Shown: positions 45,926 through 55,040 of the stretch, piece after piece
Layout: each line of letters opens with the position of its first letter
How positions within the stretch are numbered: position 1 is the first letter of the stretch
NCBI GenBank assembly: GCA_965115915.1
Contig: OZ220483.1
Location: 1,054,001 to 1,118,000, forward strand
DNA length: 64,000 nt
Reading direction: 5' to 3'
Source: G965115915 sp965115915
GTDB taxonomy: Bacteria; Pseudomonadota; Gammaproteobacteria; Eutrophobiales; Eutrophobiaceae
The notes under the pieces: model-generated
What the model was told of the DNA's origin: nothing
Database searches by the model: none
The model's input: the letters and a program-made list of their open reading frames with translations, nothing else
Program-made: the position numbers and the translations under genes

Positions 45926-46142
45926 AGCTTCTACTTTCTATTAAAGCCTCTTCCATTTCCGCCATATCTCGAACCAATTCACAATCGCAGTGTTCAATCC
46001 CATCGAGGCCATACTGCCAATCAGTACGCAAGCAGTGAAGGTCACAAGGCGGCGGGAACACGTCCACCGCCATCATCCCACCCAAAAGCAACCCAAGGAA
46101 AAGCGCAACGGGGTGTTCTTCAGGGTCGGGCCAGCTAATCAT
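45903..46142 (-). CDS. Hypothetical small membrane-associated protein
   Basis: 79 residues from ATG 46142, which overlaps the stop of the preceding small gene by 8 bp. N-terminal WPDPEEHPVALFLGLLLGGM contains a short hydrophobic helix; the C-terminal half is acidic with three or four cysteines (CDLHC, HCDC). No family recognised. Confidence 0.45.
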   Translation of the reverse strand: MISWPDPEEHPVALFLGLLLGGMMAVDVFPPPCDLHCLRTDWQYGLDGIEHCDCELVRDMAEMEEALIESRSYERPYPW

Positions 46143-46329
46143 TTTCTTGAGCAAGGCAATGTTGAATAGCCTTACTGGCGCAAGGCACACATGGACATTG
46201 ATCCCTCGCTCCCATGTACCAAGAGATAGGGAGCAGTAATATCGAAAACACTACATAAAAGCCAAGGAAGCAAAACCCCGTACTTAGGGCAAAAGCCCAC
46301 ACAGAACGTGCTATTCGGTTACCCATCAT
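46135..46329 (-). CDS. Hypothetical small membrane protein
   Basis: 64 residues with two hydrophobic stretches (VWAFALSTGFCFLGFYVVF, SILLLPISWYM) and a cysteine pair CPCVPC. First of three overlapping small minus-strand frames. No family recognised; the argument for being real is the overlapping arrangement. Confidence 0.4.
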   Translation of the reverse strand: MMGNRIARSVWAFALSTGFCFLGFYVVFSILLLPISWYMGARDQCPCVPCASKAIQHCLAQEND

Positions 46330-46886
46330 ATTGAAATGCAGCCAGTCGGGACTATATTACAAGGTATTAACATCGGTATACAGGTAGATCTGTCCAACGC
46401 GAAGTCATGGTGAAATGGAAAGTCGATCCCAAGGCGAAATGATGATGAATCGGGTATCTGTTGCATCATGGGAGTGTGATTGTGGATATTCAGACGCGGC
46501 GGCTACGCACCATCGAGCAGCTTCGCGTCTTTGTGGAAGACAACGAAGCGGTACATTTTCAACCACAAACGCGGGAAACCGATCAGTATTCACTGGGACC
46601 ATGCAGACCTGTACGTAGTGGATTGCAACCACATACCCTCTGAAACCACGTGCAAGCCCTGCTGGACAGTGCTATCTATGCTACGCTCTGCTCCATCCAA
46701 AAGGCGTGCGGACATCCACCTACCGCAGGGCAATAGGCTGCCCAAATGGAATGTAGCAAATGGAGAAGCGGCAATGAGTTGGCCCTCGTGGATACTCGCT
46801 GAACTTGCGCTATGAAAGTGTAGTCTATTGGCTCTTGACGAGTCTGTTCATATTCAAAGCTATGGCCTGATAAGGAGAGCATCACG
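46330..46886. other. Gap with a possible transposase N-terminal relic
   Basis: About 550 bp with no secure gene. On the plus strand around 46485-46575 the frame reads RLRTIEQLRVFVEDNEAV, resembling the first residues of some integrase-core (Mu-like) transposases, but it runs out after about 30 codons. It is probably debris. Confidence 0.3.
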
Positions 46887-48221
46887 ATGAGTGAAGAAAA
46901 TCCGGGTTGGGAGAAAAAGGTTGCAGATTCACTGCAAGGGCTTTTGCCTTCCGTAACTGCGTCTGCAAAACACTACCCTGAGCTTCCAGATTTGAACAAC
47001 GAGCAATTTCGAAGCCTCGTTCTTGATTCGGGAAAGTATGCGCGTCAACTGGACAAGTACGTCCGTTACAGTCCAGTAATTTATTACTCCCACGCCTCGG
47101 CCAAAACACTATCAGCCCTGATATTGGAACACCCTATTGCCGCCAACCACGTTTTTTCCGTTGCAAAAAAGTGCTCTGCAATAGGCGTCCAAACAATAAA
47201 AAAATCCAAGAAACCGCTGGGATTCGTGCAATATCTGATATCCAATTTTATCTACAGTTCAATTTTACGCGGGACAGAGGAAACCGCACGTTCCTTGAAC
47301 AAGGTTTTGGAATCTACCGATGGTAGGGAAAATCTTGATGCCCTCCGTGTGGTATTTTTACCTGGGATCGATATAAAAGATAGATACGATATAACAGATA
47401 CACTCTCTATCGCACCCTATGAATATTTTGACGATCAATTGGCTTTCTCCGCCAAATCTTGGTATGCACCTTACAATACGAATGCGGTTTTAATAGAACG
47501 ATTCCCATGGGATAAAGCAATAATTTGTCCAGCATCGGAATCCCAGAAACGGGGTTACCATCTCCTCCCAGAACAGCAGGACGCAATGTCGGCTTTGGCA
47601 CTCCTTTCCATAAAACTGGAGAGACCCGTATACACTGCAGGATCAACGACCCGAGCAGAAAAGTCTGTATATGATGTGCTGGGTTGGGAAATGGATATGG
47701 GAATACTGTATTACGGGGCAACTGGAAGAAATATCAGGTTCGATGACGACCGCAGGGTAGTAGTGGATGAAACAATCCTGCACGGTGTTCGAAAACTTAT
47801 GTCACAGAGAGCACAATTGTCCAGGGATGACATTCAATCCATAGATATATCCGTTAGAAGACTGTCGTCCTATTATGGACGAGGCTCGTCAAAAATCGCT
47901 ACCGAAGATCGTTTCCTGGATGTTGCTATTGCTCTTGAAGCGCTTTACCGGCCGAACGGGTCAAAATTGAGAGAAAAAATATCTTCCCGGGCAGCGTGGT
48001 TTTTTGGGAAAAACGAAACGGATAGACTGGAAATAAAAGATACTGTCAAAAAATTCTATGAATACAGATCGGCCATTGTGCACGGAACACATCCTGACAA
48101 TGACAATGTGGCTTTGGGAACAGTGTTTGATATTGCCAAAAAAACCTTGATGACACATCTTGAAAAGGGGAAATTTCCTTCGGATGAAGAATGGAATCGG
48201 CTGACACTGGGATGCGAATGA
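46887..48221 (+). CDS. HEPN-domain (ApeA-like) putative ribonuclease
   Basis: 444 residues; AAGGAG upstream of ATG 46887. The C-terminal domain (about 320-435) is HEPN of the Apea type: EDRFLDVAIALEALYRP, LREKISSRAAWFF and the RNase motif R-x4-H in YRSAIVHG (Arg394, His399). The N-terminal 300 residues resemble no family I can name but are well conserved in composition and show no membrane segments. ApeA-type HEPN proteins cleave RNA to abort phage infection. A SIR2/DUF4020 gene follows 111 bp later on the same strand. Confidence 0.72.
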   Translation: MSEENPGWEKKVADSLQGLLPSVTASAKHYPELPDLNNEQFRSLVLDSGKYARQLDKYVRYSPVIYYSHASAKTLSALILEHPIAANHVFSVAKKCSAIGVQTIKKSKKPLGFVQYLISNFIYSSILRGTEETARSLNKVLESTDGRENLDALRVVFLPGIDIKDRYDITDTLSIAPYEYFDDQLAFSAKSWYAPYNTNAVLIERFPWDKAIICPASESQKRGYHLLPEQQDAMSALALLSIKLERPVYTAGSTTRAEKSVYDVLGWEMDMGILYYGATGRNIRFDDDRRVVVDETILHGVRKLMSQRAQLSRDDIQSIDISVRRLSSYYGRGSSKIATEDRFLDVAIALEALYRPNGSKLREKISSRAAWFFGKNETDRLEIKDTVKKFYEYRSAIVHGTHPDNDNVALGTVFDIAKKTLMTHLEKGKFPSDEEWNRLTLGCE

Positions 48222-48267
48222 TTTTCGCTGTCTCCGTATCAAACGGATTTTCCCTGTCTACGGCATT

Positions 48268-48289
48268 GATGCAGGCCATCGCCTGCATC
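48268..48289. repeat. Inverted repeat between the HEPN and SIR2 genes
   Basis: GATGCAGGC, loop CATC, GCCTGCATC: a perfect 9-bp stem with no T-tract. It could be an attenuator or an operator for the SIR2 gene 45 bp downstream; it is not a standard terminator. Confidence 0.5.
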
Positions 48290-48332
48290 ACACATGCTCC
48301 TGGTTCCATGAATTAACTTGGCATTGCAATAA

Positions 48333-51300
48333 ATGAAAATTGCTGGAATTCAATTTCCCGAGCCATTATTAGCAGCGTTGCGCGATGGCAAGCTAGTGGT
48401 CTTTGCTGGCGCTGGAGTATCAATACCATCTGGACTCCCAAACTTCACTGAATTGGCAAAGAGGATTGCTGTTGGTACCGACCAAGAGTTGCAGCAAGAA
48501 GAGCCGGAAGACCATTTCCTCGGAAGGCTACAGCGTTCCCGGATAAAAGTTCATGAGCGAGCAGTGGACGCACTTACCAGAGATGATTTATCACCAAATG
48601 CACTGCACAAGAACCTCCTGCGACTGTATTCTGATGTCGATCAGGTTCGAATCGTCACAACCAACTTCGATCTACTGTTTGAACAGGCCGTCAATGACGT
48701 GTTTGACTCCAAGCCAGAAGTGTTCCGGGCACCTGCACTTCCCTTGGGGCGGGACTTTAACGGTATCATCCACATCCATGGTGATGTCAATCATCCTAAT
48801 AAAATGGTACTCACGGATGCGGACTTTGGTCGTGGATACCTGACCGAAGGATGGGCACGACGCTTCCTCGTTGACCTGTTTCGCCACTTCACTGTTCTTT
48901 TCGTTGGCTATAGCCACAACGACACAATGATGAACTATTTGGCCCGCGCTTTACCGATGAGTACGACAGTCCAGCGTTTTGCCCTAACAGAGAGGACGGA
49001 TGCTCCTCAGCAATGGCAAGTGCTCGGGATCAAGCCAATCGAGTATCCGAAAGCAGACGAGTGTAACTTCAGCGGACTTAATAAAGGTGTCCAAGGCCTG
49101 GCTGATACAGTTAGGCGCAATATCCTGGGCTGGCAACGAGAGATAACCGAAATTGCGGGGAAACCCCCACCCTTGGACGAAGAAGCGGTGGGCATCATAG
49201 AGTATGCACTAAAAGATGTGGCAACGACCCGGTTCTTCACAAATGCCGCTCGTTCACCCAAATGGATCGATTGGCTTGACGAACGGGAGCAACTGGACAG
49301 CCTTTTTAGCACTGGTTCTGACCTCAGTGGACAAGATTCTATATTGGCATCGTGGTTGGCTGAGCATTTCGCATACCAGTGTGCTGATGACCTTTTCTTG
49401 CTGATTGCCAGACATGAGATGCATTTGCACCCGCAGTTTTGGCAGATATTGGGTCAGGAGATGATGACGTTGGACGAAGCGCAGCATCAGTTGGACAAGA
49501 ATATCTTGTCTCGCTGGGTTTCGGTGTTGCTTGCCACTGTTCCTGAGAGCATTGATCCATATATATTGCTGTGTATGGGTGAGTGTTGTATCAAGCATGG
49601 AATGCTAGAAAGCCTGTTGCTGATTTTTAATGCCATGGCGGGGAGCCGTTTGCATCTCAAACGAAGGTTCTCGTTGTCAATAAGGGAGGCAAACAATCCT
49701 GATCCAAGGAGTGATATTGATTTACCGCTGATCGGTAATCACTATGCGCTCAATGAACTCTGGGAGAAAGGCCTGAAGCCAGATGTGGCAAGAGTGGCAG
49801 AACCCACCCTTAGAAAGATTATAGCCCGCTTGGATGAACGGTATTTAACGCTGCGATCCTGGCAAAAATCAAATCATGGACCGGATGACTCAAGCTGGAG
49901 GCGCCTGGCCATCGAACCCCATGAGAAAAACCCACATTCTGATGCTGTTGATGTATTGATTGATGCGGCACGTGATTGCCTTGATTGGTTGGCAGTAAAT
50001 CAAGTAGAGAGAGCAGCCTCGTGGTGTAATCAGCTTATTGGCTCTGAGGTTCCGCTGCTGCGTCGTCTAGCAGTACATGCATTATCCGGACGTGCGGACC
50101 TGACAGCGGATGATAAAATCGCCTGGCTCTTGGCGCATATTGATTTTCACTATCAACCGACTCACCATGAGATTTTCCGTATAGTCAAAATTTCCTACCC
50201 CGAGGCAAGTACAAAATACCGAGAAAAAATCATTGAGACTGTGCTGGATTACCATTGGCCATACGAGGAAGACCCCGACAAAGATCAGCGTACCGCATAC
50301 CATCATTTCAACTGGCTGGACTGGCTTCACCGTGCGGCCCCTGACTGTGCACTGACCAAACAGGCCTTGGACAATATCCTGGCGCAGTACCCGAAATTTG
50401 AGCCGATGAAACATCCTGACCTGACTCATGATTGGACAGAATCAGGCAGCATCGTCGCTCCACAAAGCCCATGGCAGGTTGATGAACTACTGACCAAACC
50501 GGCTGCTGCTTGGCTTCCCGAGTTGCTGTCCTTCCAACCGACTGAATTTCCAGGCCCCGACCGCAATGGACTTGTTCGCACTGTGGCAGAGGCAGCGAAA
50601 CAGCGTTTCAATTGGGGGATTGAACTGGCGGGTGAATTGGCCAAGGTGGGGGAATGGGATTCCGATATCTGGTCCGGTTTGATACGTGCATGGTCGGAGA
50701 TGGAACTGGATGAGGGGAGACATGGAGAGGTACTCCGATGGCTTGCATGTGTGGAGCTACATCCTGAAAACAAACGTTCGATTGCTAATGCGCTTTATGC
50801 ACTGGTAAAGAATGACAGCAAACCCTATGCGCTGAATTTACTTCCACAAGCCAATAAGATCGCTTTCACTCTTTGGCGTAGCCTTGATCGGAACGAGTTA
50901 CATGAGGAAAATAACGACTGGCTGCAACTGGCCATCAATCACCCCGCAGGAATCCTTGCCGAATTTTGGGTTTATGGGTTATCACTTTGGCGAAGACAAC
51001 AAGATTCTGTCCCCAGTACCCTCAACGAGGATTATCGTCAGGCACTTTCATCCGTTGTGCAAGATCCTACACTGCCTGGAAGGCTCGGAAGATCGGTTCT
51101 CTGTAGCCAATTGGCCTTACTGCTGCAAGCTGATGAGATATGGGCAAAGCAGAACCTGCTGCCACACTTTGAAGCAGATAAATCTGTCCCTGATCTTCAA
51201 GCCGCCTGGGACGGTTTCTTAACTTGGGGCCGTGTTAACCCCACCGTCGCCGAGTTGCTAGAAGGAGCGTTCCTTAAGGCTACTCAGTGGCTCGATAACG

Positions 51301-51881
51301 AACTCGCTTGTCGACGCGACCGATTTATCAAGTACTACACTGTCATGCTCGGGTATTTCGCCACAAATCCTCTCGAGAGATGGATACCACAACTTTTCTC
51401 CCATGGCGGCGAAGAAACCAGACGTCTTTTTGCGTTAGCAATAGCGCACCACTTACGAGAAATGGATGAGGCACATCAACGGGAATGGTGGCAACGCTGG
51501 CTCAAGCGTTATTGGAAGAATCGCTTACAAGGCGTACCGGAGCCTCTTGCACCAGAATCAGGTGAGGTCGAATATATGCTTGGTTGGTTACCCGACTTGA
51601 CAGCGGTGTTTCCCGAAGCGGTTGCTCTGGCTACCTGTATGCCACAGACCCCTTTGCGACATAGCTCAGTAATATATGAACTCAAGACACGTCGCCTATC
51701 ACAAAATCATCCCGAAGCGGTAGCGCAGTTGTTGATTCATTTGGGAGAGTCCGATTCACATTGGCATAGTTGGCATGAAGGAGCGGAACTCATTGATAAT
51801 CTCCTCCAGTCAGAACTCCCACTGGAACTTAAGCAGGGACTAAAGGAGCTCATGGCCAAGCTAGGACTCACAAAACCATAA
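48333..51881 (+). CDS. SIR2-domain protein with DUF4020 region, predicted anti-phage NADase
   Basis: 1182 residues. N-terminal SIR2 fold (about 15-280): FAGAGVSIPSGLPNF (NAD loop), IVTTNFDLLFEQA (Asn-Phe-Asp) and IIHIHGDVNHP with catalytic His149. The long helical C-terminal region (about 300-1180) matches the DUF4020 type of SIR2 proteins, thought to sense phage components. Such proteins (DSR-like) deplete NAD+ on infection. No zinc-binding Cys set, so it is not a deacetylase-type sirtuin. The frame is intact and less GC-rich than the core genes. Confidence 0.85.
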   Translation: MKIAGIQFPEPLLAALRDGKLVVFAGAGVSIPSGLPNFTELAKRIAVGTDQELQQEEPEDHFLGRLQRSRIKVHERAVDALTRDDLSPNALHKNLLRLYSDVDQVRIVTTNFDLLFEQAVNDVFDSKPEVFRAPALPLGRDFNGIIHIHGDVNHPNKMVLTDADFGRGYLTEGWARRFLVDLFRHFTVLFVGYSHNDTMMNYLARALPMSTTVQRFALTERTDAPQQWQVLGIKPIEYPKADECNFSGLNKGVQGLADTVRRNILGWQREITEIAGKPPPLDEEAVGIIEYALKDVATTRFFTNAARSPKWIDWLDEREQLDSLFSTGSDLSGQDSILASWLAEHFAYQCADDLFLLIARHEMHLHPQFWQILGQEMMTLDEAQHQLDKNILSRWVSVLLATVPESIDPYILLCMGECCIKHGMLESLLLIFNAMAGSRLHLKRRFSLSIREANNPDPRSDIDLPLIGNHYALNELWEKGLKPDVARVAEPTLRKIIARLDERYLTLRSWQKSNHGPDDSSWRRLAIEPHEKNPHSDAVDVLIDAARDCLDWLAVNQVERAASWCNQLIGSEVPLLRRLAVHALSGRADLTADDKIAWLLAHIDFHYQPTHHEIFRIVKISYPEASTKYREKIIETVLDYHWPYEEDPDKDQRTAYHHFNWLDWLHRAAPDCALTKQALDNILAQYPKFEPMKHPDLTHDWTESGSIVAPQSPWQVDELLTKPAAAWLPELLSFQPTEFPGPDRNGLVRTVAEAAKQRFNWGIELAGELAKVGEWDSDIWSGLIRAWSEMELDEGRHGEVLRWLACVELHPENKRSIANALYALVKNDSKPYALNLLPQANKIAFTLWRSLDRNELHEENNDWLQLAINHPAGILAEFWVYGLSLWRRQQDSVPSTLNEDYRQALSSVVQDPTLPGRLGRSVLCSQLALLLQADEIWAKQNLLPHFEADKSVPDLQAAWDGFLTWGRVNPTVAELLEGAFLKATQWLDNELACRRDRFIKYYTVMLGYFATNPLERWIPQLFSHGGEETRRLFALAIAHHLREMDEAHQREWWQRWLKRYWKNRLQGVPEPLAPESGEVEYMLGWLPDLTAVFPEAVALATCMPQTPLRHSSVIYELKTRRLSQNHPEAVAQLLIHLGESDSHWHSWHEGAELIDNLLQSELPLELKQGLKELMAKLGLTKP

Positions 51882-51926
51882 TCCAGAGAAGCGGTCGCAA
51901 TCCGCAGCACATGACTGCGGTATCGA

Positions 51927-52964
51927 TCACTTACCCATATAACGCCATTCTTTGCCTGTTTTTCTCCAGCCGCAGTTTTTCATGGCCGCCGTCAAACCCG
52001 CGTGTTGTGCGGCGCCAACGCTATCCAACCCCAGAAGATCAGCCACCTCCTCTGAAGTATATGTATCACCCTCCGTGCAGAGCAGACGCTCCATAATCAA
52101 GTCCTCCAGCCCGTCATAACGCCGCCGTGCATTTCCGGCTGTAGCGGCTGACGCCTTCGCTTTCGGTTCAGGGTTCAGTCGCCGGGCCGTCTTCCTGGGA
52201 CGGGATTTATTCCCTTTCCTGTGTCGCCACTTCCTTGGGTCCATGGAGGGTACGGCATGACCCCACCTCCCGCGCTTCGCGTTGCGGGCCGCGGTTTCGG
52301 CCTGCTTATACCGGTCGCTGCACACGGCAATCGCATGCCCTTCTCGAACCAACCACTCGTTGATATCCTTGCCGTTGTAAGTGACGATGCCAAGCACGCG
52401 GTCATACCTGTCGTAACCCCAGACACTGACGCGAACCTGCTTGCCACTGATTTCCCGTATCAGGATATCCTTGACATGCCGTCCGTGATTGAACCAGTCG
52501 CCTGCCTGGCTCTTCGCCAACTGATCCCACTCGGGTGCGTCCAGACCGGCGAGCCTTATGCTGTACCCCTCCACCTCTATCCCATCACCGTCGGTAACCC
52601 AGGCCTCGCCAGCGATGTTCGTGCCGAGCGGCAACTTGGGCAAATCGGAAGGCGGACGCCTTGGACTGCGCCTGCGTGGCGATATGTCTCTCTTTCTTCT
52701 CTTCTCTTCTCTTCTCTTCCCGTCACCGTCGGTATAAACCTTTCCGATGACAGTGCTGTGCGAGCGCTGTGAACCGTGCCAAACTCCCGACACAGGCTTG
52801 CGTTTTGCCTGCCAGGCACCACGCTTATACCTTCTTGAACCGCGCCTGCGCGGGGCGTCATCTCTGAAAAGCGACTTGAATATCGCGATGGCAAATGCGA
52901 CAAGCGCAAGGGGCAGGACAGGAAACAACAACACAGAGATAATTGCCAAAAGGTCAATCTCCAT
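51927..52964 (-). CDS. Membrane-anchored staphylococcal-nuclease-like (TNase) protein
   Basis: 345 residues. An N-terminal transmembrane segment (LLAIISVLLFPVLPLALVAF), a basic linker that contains a 5-bp microsatellite, then an SNase fold (about 120-250): VTDGDGIEVEGYSIRLAGLDAPE, VRVSVWGYDRYDRVLG, INEWLVREGHAIA. The catalytic Arg/Glu/Arg pattern looks conserved. The C-terminal 100 residues are basic and carry a possible small helical domain (ADLLGLDSVGAAQHAGL). It shares its nuclease domain with the gene at 56278-56877. No clear ribosome-binding site at ATG 52964. Confidence 0.82.
   Translation of the reverse strand: MEIDLLAIISVLLFPVLPLALVAFAIAIFKSLFRDDAPRRRGSRRYKRGAWQAKRKPVSGVWHGSQRSHSTVIGKVYTDGDGKRREEKRRKRDISPRRRSPRRPPSDLPKLPLGTNIAGEAWVTDGDGIEVEGYSIRLAGLDAPEWDQLAKSQAGDWFNHGRHVKDILIREISGKQVRVSVWGYDRYDRVLGIVTYNGKDINEWLVREGHAIAVCSDRYKQAETAARNAKRGRWGHAVPSMDPRKWRHRKGNKSRPRKTARRLNPEPKAKASAATAGNARRRYDGLEDLIMERLLCTEGDTYTSEEVADLLGLDSVGAAQHAGLTAAMKNCGWRKTGKEWRYMGK
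52694..52719. repeat. Pentanucleotide microsatellite inside the nuclease gene
   Basis: Four to five copies of CTTCT (AAGAG on the coding strand) in the linker between membrane anchor and nuclease domain, encoding a KRREEKRRK stretch. A one-unit slip would shift the frame before the nuclease domain. Confidence 0.85.
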
Positions 52965-53269
52965 GGTTTGAATATCGATCGGTGGCCGGGCATTTCCCGC
53001 CTGGCAGGATTATCGGTTGATATACCATCAGTGTGATCTCGACGCTTCCATCAAGCCTACCGAATCCATGTGATCTTGACAAACGACCCGATGAGAAATC
53101 CCCGCATGACCATGCTGTCTGCTGATCGTGGCTACATCACTGATATAAACGCAGTATGGAAAAACCGGTCATCGTCCGCACGAAAACCATTGCTGCATTA
53201 TACCCTCTTCACTTGAGAAACTCGCAATCCGCAGCTTTAGACTTGCAGGCCTGACATGGGTACAATGCA
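52965..53269. other. Intergenic stretch upstream of the Cas9-like gene
   Basis: About 300 bp searched for CRISPR-type direct repeats, an anti-repeat or a tracrRNA-like hairpin series. None seen. A TACAAT (53261) might be a -10 element for the gene to the right. Confidence 0.4.
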
Positions 53270-53292
53270 TGCCAGTTTGCATGCAACTGGCA
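53270..53292. promoter_or_regulatory. Palindrome immediately upstream of the Cas9-like gene
   Basis: TGCCAGTT, TGCATGC, AACTGGCA: perfect 8-bp arms around a 7-bp centre, ending 16 bp before the ATG. Placed like an operator or translational hairpin. Confidence 0.5.
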
Positions 53293-53308
53293 ACCGGAAG
53301 ATTTGCAC

Positions 53309-54772
53309 ATGAAACTCATTTTCCATTTGGACATTGGCACAAACGCTGTCGGCTTCGCCGCTATCCACCACGGCACCAAAGAAATCAAGACCGCACAAGC
53401 TCTGGAACAAAAGAGAAAGACGCCCGTTGGATGTCCACTGATTCCCGGCGCGGAATTCTGTCCTAAAGGGTCGTGGCTTGCACAGCAATGTCGCATGCTG
53501 GAAAAGCTCAACAACCTGAGGATCATGACCGGCAACAGCAACAGCCGCCCGCTTGACGCCGAAGAGCGCCAGTCCATCCTCGACAAGCTGCAGGCACAGT
53601 CACAGATAAATTGCTCAGGTATGCGTCTCGCACTCGCGCCGTTATACAAGACGCGAGACCAGGTGGGGGCAGAAAAATGCCTCCAGTTCAGCCTGGGATC
53701 CAAACCGGTAAAGGGACTATGCGGCAATATCGTCGAGCAGCGGCTCAAGAGCGTTTTCGGCCAAGCCTGGCACAACCATCCGTACAAGCAATACATCAGG
53801 AATGTCGTACCCATCTGTTTGTGGCAAGCCGACTACGACCACAACAAGGCTGAAAATCAGGCAGTCATGCGGTCGGAAAAGGAACGCAAGAAGCGACGCG
53901 AAGCCACTAAACAGAAGTTCATATGCAACTTCGGCGCAAAAAAACCCGAAGCCGGCAAACTGGCGGCACTCACACTACCGCCAGGATGGGATTCTTACTC
54001 GTCCGAAGCACTACAGGAGTTCCTGCCACTGCTGGAAGATGGCGTGCCCTTCGATACACTGCTGAACCACCCCGATTGGGAAGACTGGAGAGACGAAACT
54101 TTTCCAAGGCGTGTACGGTCGATACCGACCGGGCTGCGCGAGGTCGTGGACAATCTGACCGATATGTATGGCAAGCCGGACCTGATCCGAATGGTGTTGG
54201 CCTGGGACATCTGGGGCCCCTCACAGCACCAGCAAGACAATACGGCAAAGACAGAGACCCTGCGCAGGACCGCAAATAAAGAATTGCAGGGCAACGGGAT
54301 CAATCCTTCCGTGCTCAGGGTCCAAAAGTGGCTGCTCTGGCAGGAATGCGGTCGTCAGTGCCCTTATACAGGCGACCCGATCAGCTTCGCTGCCCTGTTT
54401 GGCACCAAACCCTCGTTCACGATTGAGCACATCTGGCCACGGAGTCGATCATCGGACAATAGCTTTCGCAACAAGACGCTATGCCGCCAGGATGTGAACA
54501 AGGAAAAACGAGACCGGACACCATACGAATATCTGCACGATGACAGGGCCGCCTGGTACGCACTCCTGAAACGGATCGATGCTCTGGCCAGTAAGAAGAC
54601 CATGCCACTGGACAAGGTCAAACGCTTCAAGGCGAGATATATCTCCAACGGCGGCACCGACTGTCAGCCTGTTGACACAGATACGACGGCATATGCCATG
54701 CGGCAAGCTATCGACTGCCTGAAACAACTCTGGCCTGAGGTACCAGTTGTGGTACAGATGGATTCAGGGTGA
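53309..54772 (+). CDS. Compact or truncated Cas9-related HNH/RuvC protein
   Basis: 487 residues from ATG 53309 (GGAAG upstream). RuvC-I: FHLDIGTNAVGFAAI with Asp8. Residues 37-150 match the Cas9 segment after the bridge helix (LEKLNNLRI, RPLDAEERQSILDKL); 218-285 match LTLPPGWDSYSSEALQEFLP and VDNLTDMYGKPDLIR. RuvC-II reads RMVLAWDI, with Val296 where the catalytic Glu should be. HNH (345-410): CPYTGDPIS, then IEHIWPRSRSSDNSF with His374 and NKTLC with Asn388, and DRTPYEYL. It ends just before RuvC-III and the PAM-interacting domain. The arginine-rich bridge helix and part of the REC lobe are absent. Cas9 is usually over 950 residues. No cas1, cas2 or array is near. Confidence 0.82.
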   Translation: MKLIFHLDIGTNAVGFAAIHHGTKEIKTAQALEQKRKTPVGCPLIPGAEFCPKGSWLAQQCRMLEKLNNLRIMTGNSNSRPLDAEERQSILDKLQAQSQINCSGMRLALAPLYKTRDQVGAEKCLQFSLGSKPVKGLCGNIVEQRLKSVFGQAWHNHPYKQYIRNVVPICLWQADYDHNKAENQAVMRSEKERKKRREATKQKFICNFGAKKPEAGKLAALTLPPGWDSYSSEALQEFLPLLEDGVPFDTLLNHPDWEDWRDETFPRRVRSIPTGLREVVDNLTDMYGKPDLIRMVLAWDIWGPSQHQQDNTAKTETLRRTANKELQGNGINPSVLRVQKWLLWQECGRQCPYTGDPISFAALFGTKPSFTIEHIWPRSRSSDNSFRNKTLCRQDVNKEKRDRTPYEYLHDDRAAWYALLKRIDALASKKTMPLDKVKRFKARYISNGGTDCQPVDTDTTAYAMRQAIDCLKQLWPEVPVVVQMDSG

Positions 54773-55040
54773 GACGGTACGTACCTGAGATTCTGTAGTC
54801 GCTGACGCGCTATTTGCTGCAACAAACAACCTGGCACGAGTGAATCCCGGGAAACCACCCTGGACGCGATACCGGCAGCCGAACCGGACCCTCCGGACAG
54901 GCCCCACCAAGCCTTGCTCTTGTTTGTGCGGGTTCGGATACATGGTGGGGCCGTTGTGTCTGCCCGGTTGAGGCAGTAGAAGCACTCCTATCCACCATCT
55001 GCTGCACGGCATGACGTGAGGCGATGCTTTGCTTCGCTCC

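Noticed and set aside
53209..53814. Minus-strand frame opposite the Cas9-like gene
   Set aside because: No domain match, and the plus strand carries clear RuvC and HNH motifs.
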